From: Sphingopyxis sp.
GTDB lineage: Bacteria > Pseudomonadota > Alphaproteobacteria > Sphingomonadales > Sphingomonadaceae
Assembly (NCBI GenBank): GCA_012035435.1
Contig: JAAUPH010000022.1
Span: 1 to 15,294 of the forward strand
DNA length: 15,294 nucleotides
Direction of reading: 5' to 3'
Positions 1-6,857 of this stretch are shown here, piece by piece (the first letter of the stretch is position 1; every line of letters begins with the position of its first letter). Both the position numbers and the translations under genes were made by a program. The notes under the pieces were generated by a model that did not search any database, was not told where the DNA came from, and saw only the letters and a program-made list of their open reading frames with translations.

Positions 1-20
1 CGGAGGGAAATGTCCGCAGT

Positions 21-39
21 CAGGTAGTTTATCTACCTG
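21..39. repeat. 7-bp perfect inverted repeat
   Basis: CAGGTAG, five bases, then CTACCTG. It could be the hairpin of a gene ending left of the window or an operator. No T run follows on either side, which argues against an intrinsic terminator. Confidence 0.5.
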
Positions 40-50
40 CAAGGGCATTT

Positions 51-190
51 CGCTTCGAGATCGAAGCCATTTTGACGTCCTTCGGATTTGACCCATTTTG
101 CCCATGGCGGCGTCGGAAAGCCTTGAGATATTTTCATATCCCTGCGGCTTTCCTCCTGGCCCTGCGCAAAATGGCCTCAAACCTCGAACG
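51..190. repeat. large imperfect inverted repeat with nested hairpins
   Basis: The left arm (51-74) and right arm (167-190) pair imperfectly. GCCATTTTG at 66-74 matches CAAAATGGC at 167-175, and TTCGAG at 54-59 matches CTCGAA at 183-188, with a one-base length difference between the arms. Inside lies the 8-bp stem 115-122/146-153, and within that GATAT/ATATC at 127-131/136-140. Transcribed RNA or extruded DNA could form one long branched hairpin. Function is unknown. Confidence 0.45.
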
Positions 191-201
191 TGCATTTAAT
201 G

Positions 202-227
202 GGTCCTGACTCTAGGTCCTGACCCTA
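202..227. repeat. 13-bp tandem duplication ending in the putP stop codon
   Basis: GGTCCTGACTCTA at 202-214 is followed directly by GGTCCTGACCCTA at 215-227; 12 of 13 bases match. The last three bases of the second copy are the complement of the putP TAG stop codon, so the duplication touches the coding end. Confidence 0.7.
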
Positions 228-1655
228 TGACTGATGGACCGGCGGTTGCGTTACCAGGCTAACCAGAATAATCGCGGCAGTGGCTGCGGCGAACCCCGGC
301 ACGATTTCATAGAGCCACACGCTCCAGTCGGCAACGATCCAGCCGATCACCACCGCCGCGCCCACACCCATGCCCGCCAGCGCCCCGGCCAGCGTCATCC
401 GCTGCCACGTTAGCGCGAGCAGGATCACTGGACCAAAAGCCGCACCGAAGCCCGCCCAGGCGTTGGCGACCAGGCTGAGCACTGATCCCTCGGGGTTCTG
501 AGCCAATATCATTGCGACGGCGGCAACCGCGACGACCGACAGGCGCCCAACGGTCACAATCTCGCGCTCACTTGCGGCCCGCCGCACAAACAGCCGATAG
601 AAATCTTCGGTCAACGATGATCCCGTCACCAGTAGCTGCGCCGAAATTGTGCTCATGATCGCGGCAAGTATTGCTGACAGCAGAAAGCCGAACGCCAGCG
701 GGTGGAGCAGCACGGCCCCCAATTTGATCAATACCGTCTCCGGATCATCGACGAAGATGGTTTCATAGGACAAATAGGCCTTACCGATAAGGCCGACCGC
801 GCACGCGCCGATCAGCGATATGCCCATCCACGTCATACCGATGCGCCGTGCCAGTGGTATGTCCGCAACGTTCCGGATCGCCATGAAACGCACGATGATG
901 TGTGGCTGTCCGAAATATCCCAGCCCCCACGCCAGCGTCGATATCACGCCCAGCGTCGTCGTTCCTGCTACCAGACTGGTCAGATTGGGGTCGATCCGCT
1001 GGAGCAAGGTCCACGGGCCGGCGTCGGCCTCCAGCGCGCCCCACGCGATCAGCGGCACGATGATCAGGGCCAGCATCATAATGATACCCTGTACAAAATC
1101 GGTCAGGCTGACCGCCAGAAATCCGCCAAGTACGACATAGGCGACCACGACACCGGCCGTGATCCAGAGCCCGGTGTGATAGTCGGCCCCAAAGGCGCTT
1201 TCGAACAATTTGCCGCCCGCAACCAAGCCCGATGCGCTGTAGAGTGCGAAGAAGCCGACAATGATGACGCTCGCGGCGAGGCGCAGGATATGGCGCTGAT
1301 CGTTGAAGCGGTTGCCCAGAAATTCAGGGATGGTAAGCGCGTTCCCATAGCGCTCGGTCTGCTCGCGCAACCGCGGGGCGACGATCACCCAATTTGCCCA
1401 CGCCCCAAAAAATAACCCGATGGCGATCCAGCTTTGCGACAGCCCCGACACAAACAGTGCTCCGGGCAGCCCAAGCATCAGCCAGCCCGACATGTCCGAC
1501 GCGCCCGCCGCAAGCGCGGTGACGCCGGGGCCGAGTTGGCGTCCACCAAGTTGATATTCCGCGCTGTTGCTGGTCGATTTGCGCCACGCATAAAAGCCGA
1601 TGGCGATCATCAAAGCGAAATAGGCCGCAACGGCGACAATGGTCATGCTGTCCAT
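225..1655 (-). CDS. putP: sodium/proline symporter PutP (SSS family)
   Basis: Na+-coupled solute uptake through the inner membrane, most likely of L-proline. The 476-residue product (PutP is usually about 500) is hydrophobic throughout, with a dozen or so membrane segments. The PutP signature AAGASDMSGWLMLGLPG spans about residues 49-65; D54, S56 and W58 correspond to the conserved Na+/proline-site residues at D55, S57 and W59 of the E. coli protein. Further on are SQSWIAIGL and IMSTISAQLLVTGSSLTEDF, the conserved helix-8/9 region. The reading frame is open far upstream into the carbonic anhydrase gene, but homology begins at MDSMTIV, so I use 1655; a second ATG at 1646 is equally possible and neither has a strong ribosome site. 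It lies 50 bases after the carbonic anhydrase gene on the same strand, so it may be the last gene of that operon. Substrate is inferred from family resemblance only. Confidence 0.9.
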   Translation of the reverse strand: MDSMTIVAVAAYFALMIAIGFYAWRKSTSNSAEYQLGGRQLGPGVTALAAGASDMSGWLMLGLPGALFVSGLSQSWIAIGLFFGAWANWVIVAPRLREQTERYGNALTIPEFLGNRFNDQRHILRLAASVIIVGFFALYSASGLVAGGKLFESAFGADYHTGLWITAGVVVAYVVLGGFLAVSLTDFVQGIIMMLALIIVPLIAWGALEADAGPWTLLQRIDPNLTSLVAGTTTLGVISTLAWGLGYFGQPHIIVRFMAIRNVADIPLARRIGMTWMGISLIGACAVGLIGKAYLSYETIFVDDPETVLIKLGAVLLHPLAFGFLLSAILAAIMSTISAQLLVTGSSLTEDFYRLFVRRAASEREIVTVGRLSVVAVAAVAMILAQNPEGSVLSLVANAWAGFGAAFGPVILLALTWQRMTLAGALAGMGVGAAVVIGWIVADWSVWLYEIVPGFAAATAAIILVSLVTQPPVHQS

Positions 1656-1705
1656 CGCAACAGAAAGACAGATTTGGCTAATGTAGGAAAGCAATTTGTC
1701 GAAAA

Positions 1706-2332
1706 TCACTCCGCAGGCGAAAATTCGCCGGTCGTTTCGTCCAATATGTGGAGCACGCCGTCGCCAATGGCAAACCATGCACCGTGCAGCCTGATCGACC
1801 CCGCCGCCTCGCGCTCCGCGATAAAGGGAAAGCTGCGAAGATTGCGCAGACTGACCTTGATCGCCTCCAGTTCCAGCTGATGCTGTGGATGGGCGCAACC
1901 GCTCGCCTTCACGGCGTCGCGCGCATCGGCGATAATCTGCATCCAATCGTCGATGAAGCTCGGTCCGGGCAGGCCTAGATCGGCGCCGGTCAGCGCCGCG
2001 CCAATGCCGCCGCACTGACCGTGCCCCAGCACGACGATATGTTTGACGTTGAGCCCGCAAACGCCGAATTCGATCGCCGCGGATGCGCCATGCAGCCCGC
2101 CGCCAACCTCATAAGGCGGAACGAGATTGGCGACATTGCGCAGCGCAAACAGCTGGCCCGGTCCGGTGTCAAAGATTGTCGCCGGGTCAACTCGGCTGTC
2201 ACAGCAACTGATGATCATCACCGGCGGTGCCTGCCCATGGCTGGCAAGCGCGTCATAGCGCGCCTTTTGTTCGACATAGTCGTGATCCCGGAACCGCTGA
2301 TACCCCCGTACAAGCTCGGCAAATTCCGGCAT
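1706..2332 (-). CDS. beta-class carbonic anhydrase
   Basis: A cytoplasmic zinc enzyme interconverting CO2 and bicarbonate. At 208 residues it has normal length for the bacterial beta class. The zinc-site motif CCDSR gives C43 as first ligand, with the catalytic D45-R47 dyad; the second motif HGQCGG gives H104 and C107. The stretch between them (LFALRNVANLVPP, about 61-73) and SAAIEFGV are also typical. The ATG at 2332 shares one base with the TGA of the preceding PII-like gene (TGATG), implying translational coupling and joint expression with the bicarbonate permease. In this setting it would equilibrate imported bicarbonate with CO2 for carboxylases or pH control; that role is inferred from context. 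Family assignment is firm. Confidence 0.95.
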   Translation of the reverse strand: MPEFAELVRGYQRFRDHDYVEQKARYDALASHGQAPPVMIISCCDSRVDPATIFDTGPGQLFALRNVANLVPPYEVGGGLHGASAAIEFGVCGLNVKHIVVLGHGQCGGIGAALTGADLGLPGPSFIDDWMQIIADARDAVKASGCAHPQHQLELEAIKVSLRNLRSFPFIAEREAAGSIRLHGAWFAIGDGVLHILDETTGEFSPAE

Positions 2333-2649
2333 CAGAAACGTTCACCCCGGACCACGGCGACATCACCGATCGTCAGCAAAAGACGGTGGCTGTCGAGCAG
2401 CGGCGCGATGCGATCCGTCAGTGCCGCGGCTTTTTCCGCCGACGCGATCACGATGATGATGGTCTTGGCCGAAGCTCCCGTAATATCATCATCGCGCCAT
2501 TCGCCGCCGCGACCTGCGCCGCCGTCGACATGGATCAGGCTCCAGCCGCTGACATCGATCGCCCGCAACACCGCCACGACGCGTGGCACGAGCGGGGTAT
2601 CGGCCAAAATCTCGATGCGCTTGCGCTGGACCGTTTCGACCATGATCAT
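2332..2649 (-). CDS. PII-like regulator of the SbtB/CPII type
   Basis: A 105-residue protein with the ferredoxin-like pattern of PII proteins: beta strand KRIEILAD, helix LVPRVVAVLRAIDVSG, then strand and loop WSLIHVDGGAGRGG, strand KTIIIVIA, helix KAAALTDRIAPLLDS and strand LLLTIGDVAVVRG. The G-x-G-R-G loop and the gene next to an SbtA permease match SbtB/CPII proteins, which bind adenine nucleotides and gate bicarbonate uptake. It has no cysteine and ends at RGERF, so it lacks the C-terminal Cys-containing loop of cyanobacterial SbtB, and the uridylylated tyrosine loop of GlnB is absent. The ATG at 2649 overlaps the permease TGA by four bases (ATGA); an ATG at 2643 is an alternative. Its ligand cannot be told from sequence. 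Confidence 0.8.
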   Translation of the reverse strand: MIMVETVQRKRIEILADTPLVPRVVAVLRAIDVSGWSLIHVDGGAGRGGEWRDDDITGASAKTIIIVIASAEKAAALTDRIAPLLDSHRLLLTIGDVAVVRGERF

Positions 2650-3607
2650 GCCACCTGAACGGCCAGCGCTGCGAACAGGCTGATGCCAAAAATAATGTTG
2701 AACGGAAAAGTAATGCCCAGCGACATTGCCAGATAAATGCCGGGGTCAGCTTCTGGCAGCGCGAGCCGCATCGCCGCGGGAACGGCGATGTAGGATGCGC
2801 TGGCGGCGAGGACGCCCAACGCCGCAGCTGATCCGGGATCGAGCCCGATCGCGGTCCCCCCGAGTGTCCCCAGCACGCCGTTCATGATCGGCAGCGCTAT
2901 CGCAATTGCGATCAGCGACGCGTTTAGCTTGCGCGATTGGGTCAGCCGGCGGGCCGCGATCAGCCCCATGTCGAGCAGGAACAGGCACAACACGCCCCTG
3001 AACCCTGTGTCGAACAGCGGCTTGACCGCGGCAAAACCGTCGGACCCGGCGATGAGCCCGATGATGAACGCGCCAACGAGCAGGATCACCGACGCATTGG
3101 TGAGCACTTCATGCAGCATCGACCCGCCGCCATTCGCCGGGGCCGCTGAAGCCAATTGCCCGTGCTTGGCGAGCATCAGACCAGTGATGATCGCAGGCGT
3201 TTCCATCAGCGCCAGCACCGCGACCATATAGCCTGCGGGTCCAAGCCCTTGATTGGTCAGCAGTTCTTGTGCGGTGACATAGGTGACGACGCTGACCGAC
3301 CCATAATGGGCGGCGACCGCACCAGCATCGATCCGCGACAATCCGCCAAAGCGCGTCAGCAGGAAAAAGGCGGGGAAGGGGAGCAGGAAGCTGAGTGTGA
3401 TCCCGACCAGCGCCGCCCCCAGCAAATCGGGCGTAAAGCCGCTGTCGGCGACCGATACGCCGCCCTTCAGCCCGATGGCAGCCATCAGATAGATCGACAT
3501 GGCCTTGGCAAAGGCTTCGGGGATCGACAAATCCGATTTGACCATCGCCGCGAAAAACCGAGCACAAAGAAAAGGATGACGGGCGATGTCAGCGTTTCGA
3601 CAATCAT
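2646..3607 (-). CDS. sbtA: SbtA-type sodium-dependent bicarbonate permease, apparent frameshift near 5' end
   Basis: An inner-membrane permease, probably for Na+/bicarbonate symport, with about ten hydrophobic segments and the SbtA-like stretches [30 protein letters not shown] and [18 protein letters not shown]. The natural start is the ATG at 3607: it follows AAGGGGG (3614-3620) by six bases and yields [18 protein letters not shown], which flows into the rest of the family sequence ([15 protein letters not shown]) only if one T is added to the T5 run at 3553-3557 (minus-strand reading). As given, the frame from 3607 ends at a TGA about 20 codons past the run. The main frame is open back to 3662, and an internal ATG at 3545 would give 299 residues without the first helix; the restored protein would be about 320. 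It is either a sequence error, a genuine loss-of-function allele, or use of an internal start. It heads the operon with the PII-like and carbonic anhydrase genes. Confidence 0.8.
3553..3557 (-). other. putative one-base deletion in homopolymer (frameshift site in sbtA)
   Basis: The coding strand reads GGT TTT TCG CGG here. GGT TTT TTC GCG would join the two family-like protein parts G-F and F-A-A-M. A missing T in a T6 run is the simplest explanation. Confidence 0.7.
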
Positions 3608-3634
3608 CGGCGGCCCCCTTTGTTTGGCTCGTCC

Positions 3635-3662
3635 GCGATAGCAGCATGGCGATGGTTGGCAA
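3635..3662 (-). promoter_or_regulatory. weak candidate promoter for the sbtA operon
   Basis: On the minus strand TTGCCA (3657-3662) is followed after 16 bases by TATCGC (3635-3640). The -35 is good and the -10 poor. It lies upstream of the sbtA ribosome site, and its -35 half overlaps that of the divergent lipA candidate. Confidence 0.25.
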
Positions 3663-3684
3663 GAGGCGCGCGCGTCGCTATCTC
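3656..3684 (+). promoter_or_regulatory. weak candidate promoter for lipA
   Basis: TTGGCA (3656-3661), 17 bases, then TATCTC (3679-3684). The -35 matches five of six consensus bases and the -10 three of six. Initiation would fall at or next to the lipA ATG (3692), implying a leaderless message; this fits the lack of a ribosome site there. Confidence 0.25.
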
Positions 3685-3691
3685 GGCCGCC

Positions 3692-4615
3692 ATGAACGCC
3701 GTCACCGCCCCCGCTCTACGCCCGCGCAAACCCGACTGGATCCGGGTCAAGGCTCCGACCAGCCCTGGCTATACCGAGACGCGCAAATTGATGCGCGAGC
3801 TTAATCTCGCGACCGTGTGCGAAGAGGCGGCCTGCCCCAACATCGGTGAATGCTGGACCAAGAAGCACGCGACCGTAATGATCCTCGGCGATACCTGCAC
3901 CCGCGCCTGTGCCTTTTGCAATGTCAAGACCGGCATGCCGCGCGCGGTTGATGCGATGGAGCCGACCAATGTCGCGATCGCCGCGGCCAAGATGGGATTG
4001 ACCCATATTGTCATCACGTCGGTCGACCGCGACGATTTGCCCGATGGTGGCGCCAGCCAGTTCGTAAAGGTGATCGAGGCGCTGCGCCGCGAAACGCCGG
4101 CGACCACGATCGAGATTCTGACGCCGGATTTCCGGAACAAGCCCGACAGCGCGGTCGCGTCGATCATCGATGCGCGCCCTGATGTCTACAATCATAATCT
4201 TGAAACCGTTCCGCGGCTTTACCCGACGATCCGCCCCGGCGCGCGCTATTATGCTTCGCTGCGCCTGCTGGAATCGGTTAAGCGCCGCGATCCATCGATC
4301 TTTACCAAATCGGGCGTCATGCTAGGGCTGGGGGAGGAACGGCTGGAGGTTCACCAGGTCATGGACGACATGCGTTCGGCCGACATCGATTTCCTGACCA
4401 TGGGCCAGTATCTTCAGCCCACCCCGCGGCACGCCAAAGTGATCGATTTTGTAACACCGCAGGCTTTTGATGCTTACGGTCAGATTGCGCGCGCCAAAGG
4501 GTTTTTGCAGGTCGCCGCAACACCGCTCACCCGCTCCAGCTATCATGCCGGAGAGGATTTCGAAGCGATGCGCGCCGCCCGTGCGGCGCAGCTCGCCAAA
4601 GCCGGAGCCGCCTGA
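3692..4615 (+). CDS. lipA: lipoyl synthase (radical SAM)
   Basis: Inserts two sulfurs at C6 and C8 of octanoyl groups on lipoyl-domain proteins, the last step of lipoic acid synthesis. The 307-residue product has the auxiliary-cluster cysteines C43, C48 and C54 in [14 protein letters not shown] and the radical-SAM cysteines C69, C73 and C76 in [10 protein letters not shown]. The family stretches [29 protein letters not shown] and TMGQYLQP follow, and the C-terminal RSSY motif carries the serine that ligates the auxiliary cluster. I start at MNAVTAP because conserved sequence ([11 protein letters not shown]) begins just after it; the frame is open 24 codons further up without homology. No clear ribosome site precedes the ATG. 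It is divergent from sbtA and followed after eight bases by the RatA-like gene, a linkage common in alphaproteobacteria. Confidence 0.97.
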   Translation: MNAVTAPALRPRKPDWIRVKAPTSPGYTETRKLMRELNLATVCEEAACPNIGECWTKKHATVMILGDTCTRACAFCNVKTGMPRAVDAMEPTNVAIAAAKMGLTHIVITSVDRDDLPDGGASQFVKVIEALRRETPATTIEILTPDFRNKPDSAVASIIDARPDVYNHNLETVPRLYPTIRPGARYYASLRLLESVKRRDPSIFTKSGVMLGLGEERLEVHQVMDDMRSADIDFLTMGQYLQPTPRHAKVIDFVTPQAFDAYGQIARAKGFLQVAATPLTRSSYHAGEDFEAMRAARAAQLAKAGAA

Positions 4616-4623
4616 GCGCCCCG

Positions 4624-5103
4624 ATGCCGCGCCACAGCGAAACCCGTTACCTGCCGCACAGCGCACAACAAATGTATGCGCTCGTTGCCGATGTGAAACG
4701 CTATGCCGAGTTCCTGCCGTGGGTGATTGCGATGCGAGTCCGTAGCGACACGCCAACCGAAACCGTGGCCGACATGATCGTCGGTTTCAAGGGGTTGCGC
4801 GAGAGCTTTTCCTCGCGCGTCATCAAAGAGCCGGTGGGCAGGATCAGCGTTGACTATCTCGACGGACCGATGCGGCATTTGCACAATGAATGGCGCTTTA
4901 CTCCTGTTGAAACGGGGGGTTGCCGGGTGGACTTCATGGTGGACTTTGCCTTCCGGTCCAGCCTGTTCGAACGCATGGCCGGGCAAATGTTCGACCGCGC
5001 ACTGCGCAAGATGATCGCCGCGTTCGAAACGCGCGCTGACGTGCTTTATGGCACCGCAAGCTTGACGTCATCGCCCGCTACCAGCCCGTCCGCTGCGGGA
5101 TAA
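4624..5103 (+). CDS. RatA/COQ10 family START-domain protein
   Basis: A 159-residue single-domain SRPBCC/START protein. The family pattern is clear: R-Y-L-P-H at the start, VADVKRYAEFLPWV near residues 22-35, MIVGFKGLRESFSSRV, YLDGPMRHLHNEWRF, and VDFAFRSSLFERMAGQMFDRALRKMIAAFETRA at the end of the domain. Members bind ubiquinone or other polyprenyl lipids (COQ10) and one E. coli member was named a ribosome-association toxin. The position after lipA and the alphaproteobacterial origin favour a quinone or lipid-binding role; no antitoxin-like neighbour is present. The last 20 or so residues (from about ADVLYG on) are low-complexity Ser/Ala/Thr/Pro, not part of the domain, and coincide with the 58-bp tail-to-tail overlap with the cinA-like gene. 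Confidence 0.9.
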   Translation: MPRHSETRYLPHSAQQMYALVADVKRYAEFLPWVIAMRVRSDTPTETVADMIVGFKGLRESFSSRVIKEPVGRISVDYLDGPMRHLHNEWRFTPVETGGCRVDFMVDFAFRSSLFERMAGQMFDRALRKMIAAFETRADVLYGTASLTSSPATSPSAAG

Positions 5104-5588
5104 AGCAAGCCTAGCGCGTAAAGCATCGCCGCTTCGCGGATCGCGGTGCGGTCGGCCGACTGAAAGAACACCCGCTGCACAAAATGGGTGTGCGGCTCGT
5201 TGGATCGCAGCGCGCGGCCAAACACGACCAGGCCGACCGGTTTAGCCCGCGACCCACCGCCCGGCCCGGCCACGCCGGTGATCGAGACCGCGACATTGGC
5301 ATCGCTGTTGGCCAGTGCGCCCGCAGCCATTGCCAGGGCGCATTCGGACGACACTGCGCCATGTTGATCGAAGATGGCGGGATCGACGCCCAGCATTTTT
5401 GCTTTGGCCGCGTTACTATAGGTCACAAACCCTGCGGTGAAGACATCGGACGACCCCGCGATGGCTGTTAGCGCCGCTGCGACCAGCCCGCCGGTGCAGC
5501 TCTCGGCCAGCGCAATAGTGCGTCCCGCCGCACGGTTGGCGGCAAGCACCGCGGCCGCACGACCCTGCGCCGCGTCCGTGAGCATCAT
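5046..5588 (-). CDS. CinA C-terminal-domain protein (PncC-type nicotinamide-nucleotide amidase)
   Basis: Predicted to deamidate nicotinamide mononucleotide to nicotinic acid mononucleotide in pyridine-nucleotide salvage. The 180-residue product is a stand-alone CinA C-terminal domain; the N-terminal domain of full-length CinA is absent, as usual for PncC. Seen motifs are ALAESCTGGL with the catalytic serine S30, TYSNAAKAKMLGV, the GAVSSECALAMA helix, SITGVAGPGGGS, and KPVGLVVFG. The ATG at 5588 overlaps the ispDF TGA by four bases (ATGA), so the two are probably co-translated; an ATG directly after it at 5585 is an alternative. Its 3' end overlaps the RatA-like gene on the opposite strand. 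Confidence 0.92.
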   Translation of the reverse strand: MMLTDAAQGRAAAVLAANRAAGRTIALAESCTGGLVAAALTAIAGSSDVFTAGFVTYSNAAKAKMLGVDPAIFDQHGAVSSECALAMAAGALANSDANVAVSITGVAGPGGGSRAKPVGLVVFGRALRSNEPHTHFVQRVFFQSADRTAIREAAMLYALGLLYPAADGLVAGDDVKLAVP

Positions 5589-6769
5589 CGCGGCAAGCTC
5601 AAAGTCGCGGTCGCCTGTGCGGCGATGCCTTCGCGGCGTCCTGTGAAGCCAAGGCCTTCGGTCGTCGTCGCCTTCACGCTCACGCGGTCGAGTGCAATCC
5701 CCAGCATTTCGGCGACCGCCGCGCGCATGGCGTCACGGTGTGGACCAACCCTGGGTGCCTCGGCAATGATGGTGAGGTCAACATGCTCGATGACGCCACC
5801 CCGCATCGCCACACGCTCGGCTGCAAAGCGCACAAAGCGGTGCGACGCTGCACCGCGCCACTTCGCATCGGAGGGCGGGAAATGCTGGCCAATGTCGCCG
5901 TCTGCCAGCGCGCCCAAAATGGCGTCGGTCAGCGCATGAAGCGCGACATCGGCATCGCTATGTCCCGACAGGCCATGGCTGTGCGCAATTTCGATCCCGC
6001 ACAGCCACAACGGCTTGTCCGCCACCAGCCGGTGTACATCATATCCATTGCCCACCGCAATCCGCCGGTCATCCATGTCCCTGTCCTTCAGGCCCATCAG
6101 GGCCGCGATAATGGCAACATCTTCGGCCCATGTCAGCTTGTGCAGCACCGCCTCACCCGTCACGGCCGTAATCGACCCGCCTTGCCGTCGAACCATTTGG
6201 GCATCGTCGGTCGGCTCGTCACCGGTCCAGTCCGCATGTGCAGTTCTCAGCCGATCCAGAGGAAAGGCTTGCGGGGTTTGTACACGCGCAAGTCGGCTGC
6301 GATCCGTGACGTCACCCGCGGTGCTGCTATCGGTCGTCACCAGCGTGTCAGCGACCGGCAGCACCGGTAACGCACCCGCCGCATCATCAGTAAGTGCGGC
6401 GAGCAGCCGATCGATCACGGCGTCAGTCACACCGGGCCGTGCGCTATCATGGACCAGCACGATAGCGTCACCGGGCAAGTCCGCGAGCACGACAAGCCCC
6501 CGCGAGACCGACAGGCGGCGCGTTGCACCGGCACCGGTTCGGCGCAGCTTAGGATGATCAGCGATCAACGCCTGCGTCACCGGATCGCCGACAAGAACGA
6601 CCGCCGTCACGTCATCGCGCGCCGCAAACCGGTCGAAACTCCAAGCCAATACAGGCTTGCCGCCAAGCAGCGCTTGCTGCTTCGGCAACCCGAGCGCCGC
6701 CCGCTCACCGCTGCCACCGGCCAGCAAAATCACGGCGATTTGGGGTAGGGAAGGGGTGATTATGGCCAT
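5585..6769 (-). CDS. ispDF: bifunctional IspD/IspF enzyme of the MEP isoprenoid pathway
   Basis: A cytoplasmic fusion catalysing two non-consecutive steps: cytidylyl transfer to 2-C-methyl-D-erythritol 4-phosphate (IspD) and cyclisation to ME-cyclodiphosphate (IspF). Residues about 10-225 are IspD: nucleotide loop LLAGGSGERAALGLPKQ, then VHDSARPGV (108-114; many homologues have DAARP) and RVQTPQAF. Residues about 236-394 are IspF: GYDVHRL gives metal ligands D244 and H246, ALHALTD gives H278, and GHSDADV and DIGQHFPPSD line the active site. The linker contains LKDRDMDDRR. Fused ispDF genes are frequent in alphaproteobacteria. The start at 6769 lies close before the IspD beta strand; upstream AGGG is only three bases away, so the ribosome site is weak. 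It is divergent from dusB and co-transcribed with the cinA-like gene. Confidence 0.97.
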   Translation of the reverse strand: MAIITPSLPQIAVILLAGGSGERAALGLPKQQALLGGKPVLAWSFDRFAARDDVTAVVLVGDPVTQALIADHPKLRRTGAGATRRLSVSRGLVVLADLPGDAIVLVHDSARPGVTDAVIDRLLAALTDDAAGALPVLPVADTLVTTDSSTAGDVTDRSRLARVQTPQAFPLDRLRTAHADWTGDEPTDDAQMVRRQGGSITAVTGEAVLHKLTWAEDVAIIAALMGLKDRDMDDRRIAVGNGYDVHRLVADKPLWLCGIEIAHSHGLSGHSDADVALHALTDAILGALADGDIGQHFPPSDAKWRGAASHRFVRFAAERVAMRGGVIEHVDLTIIAEAPRVGPHRDAMRAAVAEMLGIALDRVSVKATTTEGLGFTGRREGIAAQATATLSLPR

Positions 6770-6857
6770 TACCCTGCCGCCTAGCGCACGCCGGGCTTGC
6801 GGGAAAGCGTGGAAATGTGTACCGGCGCTGCTTAATTTTTAGGCACAATCCCCTCCC
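6770..6857. promoter_or_regulatory. divergent intergenic region ispDF / dusB
   Basis: These 88 bases must hold the promoters of both transcription units. Toward dusB, CACAAT (6844-6849) is a fair -10 match that would start RNA at or near the dusB ATG; no good -35 lies 16-18 bases before it. Nothing convincing is seen toward ispDF. Confidence 0.3.

Larger units (their letters stand above)
1..224. other. non-coding, structured intergenic stretch left of putP
   Basis: No open frame of useful length lies here on either strand. The stretch has several dyads: a 7-bp perfect stem with a 5-nt loop (21-39), an 8-bp stem GGAAAGCC/GGCTTTCC (115-153) enclosing a second stem GATAT/ATATC (127-140), and a wider pair of imperfect arms (51-74 against 167-190) sharing the perfect 9-mer GCCATTTTG/CAAAATGGC. 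None is followed by a clear T run, so a classical terminator for putP is not evident. The nested symmetry recalls dispersed palindromic elements, but only one copy is visible here, so membership in a repeat family is a guess. Confidence 0.5.

Noticed and set aside
115..153. Rho-independent terminator of putP
   Set aside because: The 8-bp stem has a long loop and no T run follows in the putP reading direction.
702..1415. 237-codon plus-strand open frame opposite putP
   Set aside because: It has no recognisable motif, is rich in Asp, Gln, Arg and His, as expected for antisense of a membrane-protein gene, and lies fully inside putP.
1656..2060. Upstream extension of the putP frame by about 135 codons
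   Set aside because: It runs through the carbonic anhydrase gene in another frame, is Arg-rich and has no PutP similarity; homology starts at MDSMTIV.
2332..2649. Classical nitrogen regulator GlnB/GlnK as partner of NtrB
   Set aside because: The uridylylation-loop tyrosine and typical GlnB sequence are missing; the gene context is bicarbonate transport, not amtB or glnA.
4624..5103. Toxin-antitoxin locus (RatA label)
   Set aside because: No RatB-like or other antitoxin gene is adjacent; the lipA linkage and START domain fit the COQ10-type lipid-binding family better.
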